64,000 nucleotides of DNA from Clavelina lepadiformis (taxonomy: Eukaryota > Chordata > Ascidiacea > Aplousobranchia > Clavelinidae): NCBI RefSeq assembly GCF_947623445.1, contig NC_135246.1:2048501-2112500 (forward strand). The letters run 5' to 3'. The notes under the pieces are model-generated. The model saw only the letters and a list, made by a program, of their open reading frames with translations. It searched no databases and had not been told where the DNA came from. A program made the position numbers and the translations under genes. Shown piece by piece: positions 56,439 to 64,000 of the stretch. Positions within the stretch are counted from its first letter, which is position 1; each line of letters opens with the position of its first letter.

Positions 56439-56942
56439 GATATGAAAACAATCTGGCCATAACGTTCAGCACATGTAATTTTTCAAAACACTACGTACAT
56501 AGATTTGTCTACATATGAAGCAGAGATTCATCTGTAACAAGTCTGAGAGGATGCACGTAGAACGGAACACTTATCTGTTTGACTATGTCAATAATCTGTA
56601 CTTCATTCTGTAGTGACATTGTGCTTGCCACCATCGTCACACTCAGGCAGTGGCGTTTGTAAATTTTTCTGGGTTCAAACTGCGATCTTTGGAACAATCT
56701 TACTCAGGAACTAAAAAAGAACAAACACTAGGCCATCCGATGATTTGAGTATTAGTAGGCTATATTTTTGTGATATCAAAGAAGATGTACAGTGACGACA
56801 CCGAAAAGCTAAACGAATTTAACCAAACCTGGGTGTACTGTGCAGTGCTCTAATCGGTTTCATTCGTATATTCCTATTATTATTTTGAGATGAAATATGA
56901 AGACTTTGAAAATACATGGAAGATGTGCAAACTTTGTTGCGA

Positions 56943-56958
56943 GGGGGTGTAGCTCAAA

Positions 56959-56993
<35 letters not shown>

Positions 56994-57015
56994 GGATCGA
57001 TACCCGGCACCTCCA
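56943..57015 (+). tRNA. tRNA-Ala(AGC), unit 9
   Basis: Intact 73-nt form, in contrast to the deleted forms in units 8 and 10. Confidence 0.98.
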
Positions 57016-57152
57016 AGAAACATTTTACTGATTTTCGTTTAAATCTAACTGAAAATGGATACAAAATCCCACTGATTTTTGAAGAAGCGTCTGTGTTTGA
57101 GTTTGTCGTGAGTGAATGAACATAGCACGCCGTTATAGAAACTGGGATTGGC

Positions 57153-57168
57153 GGGGGTGTAGCTCATA

Positions 57169-57203
<35 letters not shown>

Positions 57204-57225
57204 GGATCGATGCCCGGCACCTCCA
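57153..57225 (+). tRNA. tRNA-Ala(TGC), unit 10
   Basis: As the reference copy. Confidence 0.98.
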
Positions 57226-57295
57226 ATTTACATAAGTTGATTTTTGTCGATCAATGGATGGATTAGTTTGAAACTTTTTATCAAAAGATTGTATG

Positions 57296-57368
57296 TGCCT
57301 CGAGTGAGGATCGAACTCACGACCTTGAGATTATGAGACTCACGCGCTGCCTACTGCGCCATCGAGGC
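57296..57368 (-). tRNA. tRNA-Met(CAT), unit 10
   Basis: As the reference copy. Confidence 0.98.
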
Positions 57369-58085
57369 TCGTTTAGGACAAGCAATAATACCATTGCAAT
57401 CCCATGTTATATAAGGCAAATCAGGCGTTTCCATTTTATAAAATACTACTCCAATAAAATATGTTTAAGCGTTGCATCGTTTACGACCTAAGATAAAAAA
57501 ACTGCCTATGCTCTTTGACATTATCTTATAAGCAAAATTTATTGAGCTCCAAACACGATTTTTCGAGTAATTGCAATTAATGACAGATGATGCCTTGTGC
57601 TTTTTAAGGAAGCGTCAAACACCAAAAATGCCGTAAAATCTTTGTTTCTTTTATTATACAGTGAATTTACTAAACGAGTGATTACTCGAAAATCTTCCAT
57701 GAGGCTCTCGGAAATTTTGCATGTCAATTTAGTATGCTTTGAACTACCATTCCATAAAATGTCATCAAAAAAAACACGATTCAAACTTTTTTTACAGAGG
57801 CGCAAAATAAACACTGAAATTTTTGGTCTAAAAAACCCAATTTTAGCTAATTTCATGCTAATTTTTGCCTAATTCTGCACGCGACAAGTGCTAGGGTAAT
57901 TCCCAGCCTAGAAAACAACACCAACAGTGCTGCCTTCTGATTGGTCTAAATAGGTTTTTTAAAGCCCTACGTAGGAGTACAACAAATTCATAAAGATCTT
58001 AGTTTTAGGGGTTTGACGCCTCCTTAATAAACCAAACAAAGAAATTAGGCACTCACAAACGTGAAGTGAAGTTTTATTAAATTTC

Positions 58086-58157
58086 TGGAGATGCCAGCAA
58101 TTGAACCCGGGGCCTCACACATGCGAAGCGTGCGCTCTACCACTGAGCTACATCCCC
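58086..58157 (-). tRNA. tRNA-Ala(CGC), unit 10, C61 lost
   Basis: Same G53-G61 clash as the unit 8 copy, 3607 bp away. Confidence 0.85.
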
Positions 58158-58160
58158 AGC

Positions 58161-58242
58161 CGACGAGGATGGGACTCGAACCCACGCGTGCAAAGCACAA
58201 TGGATTAGCAGTCCATCGCCTTAACCACTCGGCCACCTCGTC
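58161..58242 (-). tRNA. tRNA-Ser(GCT), unit 10
   Basis: Variable arm variant of unit 8; acceptor intact. Confidence 0.97.
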
Positions 58243-58746
58243 GATATGAAAACAATCTGGCCATAACGTTCAGGACATGTAATTTTTCAAAACACTACGT
58301 ACATAGATTTGTCTACATATGAAGCAGAGATTCATCTGTAACAAGTCTGAGAGGATGCACGTAGAACGGAACACCTATCTGTTTGACTATGTCAATAATC
58401 TGTACTTCATTCTGTAGTGACATTGTGCTTGCCACCATCGTCACACTCAGGATGTGGCGTTTGTAAATTTTTCTGGGTTCAAACTGCGGTCTTTGGAACA
58501 ATCTTACTCAGGAACTAAAAAAGAACAAACACTAGGCCATCCGATGATTTGAGTATTAGTAGACTATATTTTTGTGATATCAAAGAAGATGTACAGTGAC
58601 GACACCGAAAAGCTACACGAATTTAACCAAACCTGGGTGTACTGTGCAGTGCTCTAATCGGTTTCATTCGTATATTCCTATTATTATTTTGAGATGAAAT
58701 ATGAAGACTTTGAAAATACATGGAAGATGTGCGAACTTTGTTGCGA

Positions 58747-58817
58747 GGGGGTGTAGCTCAAATGGTAGAGCGCGCTTAGCATGCGCGAGGTACCGGGATC
58801 GATACCCGGCACCTCCA
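58747..58817 (+). tRNA. tRNA-Ala(AGC), unit 10, 2-nt deletion
   Basis: The same 71-nt form as at 55140. Confidence 0.8.
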
Positions 58818-58954
58818 AGAAACATTTTACTGATTTTCGTTTAAATCTAACTGAAAATGGATACAAAATCCCACTGATTTTTGAAGAAGCGACTGGGTTT
58901 GAGTTTGTCGTGAGTGAATGAACATAGAACGCCGTTATAGAAACTGGGATTGGC

Positions 58955-58969
58955 GGGGTGTACCTCATA

Positions 58970-59004
<35 letters not shown>

Positions 59005-59026
59005 GGATCGATGCCCGGCACCTCCA
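58955..59026 (+). tRNA. tRNA-Ala(TGC), unit 11, probable pseudogene
   Basis: Same lost G and same G10-to-C change as at 55348. Confidence 0.78.
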
Positions 59027-59096
59027 ATTTACATAAGTTGATTTTTGTCGATCAATGGATGGATTAGTTTGAAACTTTTTATCAAAAGATTGTATG

Positions 59097-59169
59097 TGCC
59101 TCGAGTGAGGATCGAACTCACGACCTTGAGATTATGAGACTCACGCGCTGCCTACTGCGCCATCGAGGC
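59097..59169 (-). tRNA. tRNA-Met(CAT), unit 11
   Basis: Body as the reference, with the flank marker shared with unit 9. Confidence 0.98.
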
Positions 59170-59888
59170 TCGTTGAGGACAAGCAATAATACCATTGCAA
59201 TCCCATGTTATATAAGGCAAATCAGGCGTTTCCATTTTATAAAATACTACTCCAATAAAATATGTTTAAGCGTTGCATCGTTTACGACCTAAGATAAAAA
59301 AACTGCCTATGCTCTTTGACATTATCTTATAAGCAAAATTTATTGAGCTCCAAACACGATTTTTCGAGTAATTGCAATTAATGACAGATGATGCCTTGTG
59401 CTTTTTAAGGAAGCGTCAAACACCAAAAAATGCCGTAAAATCTTTGTTTCTTTTATTATACAGTGAATTTACTAAACGAGTGATTACTAGAAAATCTTCC
59501 ATGAGGCTCTCGGAAATTTTGCATGTCAATTTAGTATGCTTTGAACTACCATTCCATAAAATGTCATCAAAAAAAACACGATTCAAACTTTTTTTACAGA
59601 GGCGCAAAATAAACACTGAAATTTTTGGTCTAAAAAACCCAATTTTAGCTAATTTCATGCTAATTTTTTGCCTAATTCTGCACGCGACAAGTGCTAGGGT
59701 AATTCCCAGCCTAGAAAACAACACCAACAGTGCTGCCTTCTGATTGGTCTAAATAGGTTTTTTAAAGCCCTACGTAGGAGTACAACAAATTCATAAAGAT
59801 CTTAGTTTTAGGGGTTTGACGCCTCCTTAATAAACCAAACAAAGAAATTAGGCACTCACAAACGTGAAGTGAAGTTTTATTAAATTTC

Positions 59889-59960
59889 TGGAGATGCCAG
59901 GAATTGAACCCAGGGCCTCACACATGCGAAGCGTGCGCTCTACCACTGAGCTACATCCCT
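59889..59960 (-). tRNA. tRNA-Ala(CGC), unit 11, two changes
   Basis: C50 to T as in unit 9, and G1 is A (5' AGGGATG), so the first acceptor pair is lost. Confidence 0.88.
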
Positions 59961-59963
59961 AGC

Positions 59964-60045
59964 CGACGAGGATGGGACTCGAACCCACGCGTGCAGAGCA
60001 CAATGGATTAGCAGTCCATCGCCTTAACCACTCGGCCACCTGGTC
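59964..60045 (-). tRNA. tRNA-Ser(GCT), unit 11, acceptor mismatch
   Basis: C4 facing C69. The 3-nt gap to Ala(CGC) is kept. Confidence 0.9.
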
Positions 60046-60549
60046 GATATGAAAACAATCTGGCCATAACGTTCAGCACATGTAATTTTTCAAAACACTA
60101 CGTACATAGATTTGTCTACATATGAAGCAGAGATTCATCTGTAACAAGTCTGAGAGGATGCACGTAGAACGGAACACCTATCTGTTTGACTATGTCAATA
60201 ATCTGTACTTCATTCTGTAGTGACATTGTGCTTGCCACCATCGTCACACTCAGGCAGTGGCGTTTGTAAATTTTTCTGGGTTCAAACTGCGATCTTTGGA
60301 ACAATCTTACTCAGGAACTAAAAAAGAACAAACACTAGGCCATCCGATGATTTGAGTATTAGTAGGCTATATTTTTGTGATATCAAAGAAGATGTACAGT
60401 GACGACACCGAAAAGCTAAACGAATTTAACCAAACCTGGGTGTACTGTGCAGTGCTCTAATCGGTTTCATTCGTATATTCCTATTATTATTTTGAGATGA
60501 AATATGAAGACTTTGAAAATACATGGAAGATGTGCGAACTTTGTTGCGA

Positions 60550-60565
60550 GGGGGTGTAGCTCAAA

Positions 60566-60600
<35 letters not shown>

Positions 60601-60622
60601 GGATCGATACCCGGCACCTCCA
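60550..60622 (+). tRNA. tRNA-Ala(AGC), unit 11
   Basis: Intact 73-nt form. Confidence 0.98.
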
Positions 60623-60759
60623 AGAAACATTTTACTGATTTTCGTTTAAATCTAACTGAAAATGGATACAAAATCCCACTGATTTTTGAAGAAGCGTCTG
60701 TGTTTGAGTTTGTCGTGAGTGAATGAACATAGCACGCCGTTATAGAAACTGGGATTGGC

Positions 60760-60775
60760 GGGGGTGTAGCTCATA

Positions 60776-60810
<35 letters not shown>

Positions 60811-60832
60811 GGATCGATGCCCGGCACCTCCA
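60760..60832 (+). tRNA. tRNA-Ala(TGC), unit 12
   Basis: As the reference copy. Confidence 0.98.
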
Positions 60833-60902
60833 ATTTACATAAGTTGATTTTTGTCGATCAATGGATGGATTAGTTTGAAACTTTTTATCAAAAGATTGTA
60901 TG

Positions 60903-60975
60903 TGCCTCGAGTGAGGATCGAACTCACGACCTTGAGATTATGAGACTCACGCGCTGCCTACTGCGCCATCGAGGC
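60903..60975 (-). tRNA. tRNA-Met(CAT), unit 12
   Basis: As the reference copy. Confidence 0.98.
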
Positions 60976-61693
60976 TCGTTTAGGACAAGCAATAATACCA
61001 TTGCAATCCCATGTTATATAAGGCAAATCAGGCGTTTCCATTTTATAAAATACTACTCCAATAAAATATGTTTAAGCGTTGCATCGTTTACGACCTAAGA
61101 TAAAAAAAACTGCCTATGCTCTTTGACATTATCTTATAAGCAAAATTTATTGAGCTCCAAACACGATTTTTCGAGTAATTGCAAATAATGACAGATGATG
61201 CCTTGTGCTTTTTAAGGAAGCGTCAAACACCAAAAATGCCGTAAAATCTTTGTTTCTTTTATTATACAGTGAATTTACTAAACGAGTGATTACTCGAAAA
61301 TCTTCCATGAGGCTCTCGGAAATTTTGCATGTCAATTTAGTATGCTTTGAACTACCATTCCATAAAATGTCATCAAAAAAAACACGATTCAAACTTTTTT
61401 TACAGAGGCGCAAAATAAACACTGAAATTTTTGGTCTAAAAATCCCAATTTTAGCTAATTTCATGCTAATTTTTGCCTAATTCTGCACGCGACAAGTGCT
61501 AGGGTAATTCCCAGCCTAGAAAACAACACCAACAGTGCTGCCTTCTGATTGGTCTAAATAGGTTTTTTAAAGCCCTACGTAGGAGTACAACAAATTCATA
61601 AAGATCTTAGTTTTAGGGGTTTGACGCCTCCTTAATAAACCAAACAAAGAAATTAGGCACTCACAAACGTGAAGTGAAGTTTTATTAAATTTC

Positions 61694-61765
61694 TGGAGAT
61701 GCCAGCAATTGAACCCGGGGCCTCACACATGCGAAGCGTGCGCTCTACCACTGAGCTACATCCCC
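61694..61765 (-). tRNA. tRNA-Ala(CGC), unit 12, C61 lost
   Basis: Same G53-G61 clash as units 8 and 10. Confidence 0.85.
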
Positions 61766-61768
61766 AGC

Positions 61769-61850
61769 CGACGAGGATGGGACTCGAACCCACGCGTGCA
61801 AAGCACAATGGATTAGCAGTCCATCGCCTTAACCACTCGGCCACCTCGTC
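61769..61850 (-). tRNA. tRNA-Ser(GCT), unit 12
   Basis: Variable arm variant of units 8 and 10; acceptor intact. Confidence 0.97.
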
Positions 61851-62354
61851 GATATGAAAACAATCTGGCCATAACGTTCAGGACATGTAATTTTTCAAAA
61901 CACTACGTACATAGATTTGTCTACATATGAAGCAGAGATTCATCTGTAACAAGTCTGAGAGGATGCACGTAGAACGGAACACCTATCTGTTTGACTATGT
62001 CAATAATCTGTACTTCATTCTGTAGTGACATTGTGCTTGCCACCATCGTCACACTCAGGCAGTGGCGTTTGTAAATTTTTCTGGGTTCAAACTGCGGTCT
62101 TTGGAACAATCTTACTCAGGAACTAAAAAAGAACAAACACTAGGCCATCCGATGATTTGAGTATTAGTAGACTATATTTTTGTGATATCAAAGAAGATGT
62201 ACAGTGACGACACCGAAAAGCTACACGAATTTAACCAAACCTGGGTGTACTGTGCAGTGCTCTAATCGGTTTCATTCGTATATTCCTATTATTATTTTGA
62301 GATGAAATATGAAGACTTTGAAAATACATGGAAGATGTGCGAACTTTGTTGCGA

Positions 62355-62425
62355 GGGGGTGTAGCTCAAATGGTAGAGCGCGCTTAGCATGCGCGAGGTA
62401 CCGGGATCGATACCCGGCACCTCCA
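62355..62425 (+). tRNA. tRNA-Ala(AGC), unit 12, 2-nt deletion
   Basis: Same 71-nt form as at 55140 and 58747. Confidence 0.8.
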
Positions 62426-62562
62426 AGAAACATTTTACTGATTTTCGTTTAAATCTAACTGAAAATGGATACAAAATCCCACTGATTTTTGAAGAAGCGA
62501 CTGGGTTTGAGTTTGTCGTGAGTGAATGAACATAGAACGCCGTTATAGAAACTGGGATTGGC

Positions 62563-62577
62563 GGGGTGTAGCTCATA

Positions 62578-62612
<35 letters not shown>

Positions 62613-62634
62613 GGATCGATGCCCGGCACCTCCA
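62563..62634 (+). tRNA. tRNA-Ala(TGC), unit 13, short acceptor
   Basis: Four G at the 5' end, as in units 9 and 11, but the D stem is the normal GCTC. The lost G therefore spread, or arose, independently of the G10 change. Confidence 0.87.
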
Positions 62635-62704
62635 ATTTACATAAGTTGATTTTTGTCGATCAATGGATGGATTAGTTTGAAACTTTTTATCAAAAGATTG
62701 TATG

Positions 62705-62777
62705 TGCCTCGAGTGAGGATCGAACTCACGACCTTGAGATTATGAGACTCACGCGCTGCCTACTGCGCCATCGAGGC
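62705..62777 (-). tRNA. tRNA-Met(CAT), unit 13
   Basis: As the reference copy. The flank marker of units 9 and 11 is absent. Confidence 0.98.
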
Positions 62778-63496
62778 TCGTTTAGGACAAGCAATAATAC
62801 CATTGCAATCCCATGTTATATAAGGCAAATCAGGCGTTTCCATTTTATAAAATACTACTCCAATAAAATATGTTTAAGCGTTGCATCGTTTACGACCTAA
62901 GATAAAAAAACTGCCTAGGCTCTTTGACATTATCTTATAAGCAAAATTTATTGAGCTCCAAACACGATTTTTCGAGTAATTGCAATTAATGACAGATGAT
63001 GCCTTGCGCTTTTTAAGGAAGCGTCAAACACCAAAAAATGCCGTAAAATCTTTGTTTCTTTTATTATACAGTGAATTTACTAAACGAGTGATTACTAGAA
63101 AATCTTCCATGAGGCTCTCGGAAATTTTGCATGTCAATTTAGTATGCTTTGAACTACCATTCCATAAAATGTCATCAAAAAAAACACGATTCAAATTTTT
63201 TTTACAGAGGCGCAAAATAAACACTGAAATTTTCGGTCTAAAAAACCCAATTTTAGCTAATTTCATGCTAATTTTTAGCCTAATTCTGCACGCGACAAGT
63301 GCTAGGGTAATTCCCAGCCTAGAAAACAACACCAACAGTGCTGCCTTCTGATTGGTCTAAATAGGTTTTTTAAAGCCCTACGTAGGAGTACAACAAATTC
63401 ATAAAGATCTTAGTTTTAGGGGTTTGACGCCTCCTTAATAAACCAAACAAAGAAATTAGGCACTCACAAACGTGAAGTGAAGTTTTATTAAATTTC

Positions 63497-63568
63497 TGGA
63501 GATGCCAGGAATTGAACCCGGGGCCTCACACATGCGAAGCGTGCGCTCTACCACTGAGCTACATCCCC
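63497..63568 (-). tRNA. tRNA-Ala(CGC), unit 13
   Basis: As the reference copy, without the C50 change of units 9 and 11. Confidence 0.97.
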
Positions 63569-63571
63569 AGC

Positions 63572-63653
63572 CGACGAGGATGGGACTCGAACCCACGCGT
63601 GCAGAGCACAATGGATTAGCAGTCCATCGCCTTAACCACTCGGCCACCTGGTC
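63572..63653 (-). tRNA. tRNA-Ser(GCT), unit 13, acceptor mismatch
   Basis: C4 facing C69. The last tRNA in the window; the unit is cut before its Ala(AGC). Confidence 0.9.
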
Positions 63654-64000
63654 GATATGAAAACAATCTGGCCATAACGTTCAGCACATGTAATTTTTCA
63701 AAACACTACGTACATAGATTTGTCTACATATGAAGCAGAGATTCATCTGTAACAAGTCTGAGAGGATGCACGTAGAACGGAACACCTATCTGTTTGACTA
63801 TGTCAATAATCTGTACTTCATTCTGTAGTGACACTGTGCTTGCCACCATCGTCACACTCAGGCAGTGGCGTTTGTAAATTTTTCTGGGTTCAAACTGCGA
63901 TCTTTGGAAAAATCTTACTCAGGAACTAAAAAAGAACAAACACTAGGCCATCCGATGATTTGAGTATTAGTAGGCTATATTTTTGTGATATCAAAGAAGA

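Larger units (their letters stand above)
40953..64000. repeat. Tandem tDNA array, 13 units of ~1.8 kb
   Basis: Homology between units starts at GAGTTTGTCG, 40953, and continues off the window. Taking each Ala(TGC) start as origin, units begin at 41007, 42503, 44307, 46112, 47918, 49724, 51740, 53546, 55348, 57153, 58955, 60760 and 62563. Lengths are 1802-1806 bp, except unit 1 (1496 bp, with about 310 bp missing near 41370) and unit 6 (an added 210 bp). Gene order is Ala(TGC)+, Met-, Ala(CGC)-, Ser-, Ala(AGC)+; the last unit stops before Ala(AGC). Units 5 and 6 are almost identical. T-runs follow Ala(TGC), Met and Ala(AGC). Confidence 0.98.
52750..64000. repeat. Dimeric higher-order repeat, period 3607 bp
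   Basis: From about the Ser gene at 52750, even and odd units carry different fixed variants that alternate: Ser G4-to-C at 52750, 56357, 59964 and 63572; Ala(AGC) with two bases missing at 55140, 58747 and 62355; Ala(CGC) C61-to-G at 54479, 58086 and 61694. Corresponding sites are 3607 or 3608 bp apart. Confidence 0.95.

Noticed and set aside
40953-64000. CRISPR-like or satellite-only interpretation of the array
   Set aside because: Units are 1.8 kb and contain complete tRNA genes; the genes explain the conserved short blocks.

Overview
The window is eukaryotic and looks like the nuclear DNA of an invertebrate animal. Genes are interrupted by GT-AG introns, poly(A) signals follow some ORFs, the base composition is AT-rich, and the protein families are animal ones: ZU5, C2H2 zinc finger, LDL-receptor class A repeats and a rhodopsin-like GPCR. 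A deuterostome such as a tunicate is my best guess, but nothing here fixes the species.

1-10.8 kb: two intronless, divergently transcribed paralogues encode N-terminally membrane-anchored ZU5 proteins (2992-4107 minus, 6140-7198 plus). One keeps the His-Phe-Ser triad used for ZU5 self-cleavage and the other has lost it. A 192-bp direct repeat flanking a hAT-like MITE lies to the left. A multi-exon C2H2 zinc-finger gene lies to the right (about 8.4-9.4 kb, minus).

10.8-21.3 kb: three tandem copies of a 3-3.5 kb segment, each with a small minus-strand C2H2 zinc-finger gene. After triplication, copy A took a 296-bp hAT MITE and copy C a 495-bp hAT element with a BED-finger transposase fragment and a perfect 8-bp target duplication. 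Another hAT MITE sits at 22.6 kb.

26.3-37.4 kb: one large plus-strand gene with five coding exons, all introns in phase 1. It encodes a signal peptide, about a dozen LDLa modules and a seven-helix receptor of the RXFP/GRL101 type without leucine-rich repeats. The frame is open for 1110 codons except for one TGA where class A receptors have the conserved TM4 tryptophan. Two of its LDLa exons are a recent tandem duplication, with a third partial relic beside them. An intron carries a broken copy of a repetitive invertebrate protein family.

41-64 kb (running off the end): a tandem tDNA array of thirteen ~1.805-kb units holding 65 tRNA genes. Each unit carries Ala(TGC)+, Met(CAT)-, Ala(CGC)-, Ser(GCT)- and Ala(AGC)+, so all three Ala anticodons occur in every complete unit. 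Ser(GCT) and Ala(CGC) are only 3 nt apart in all 13 units, which implies a two-tRNA transcript. From about 52.75 kb the array becomes a dimeric higher-order repeat of 3607 bp with unit-specific tRNA defects. Individual copies show a Met body with a Val anticodon (CAC), a lost U33, and a 210-bp duplication that adds an extra tRNA-Ala. The array is the most unusual structure in the window; the single TGA in the receptor is the most testable single-base observation.
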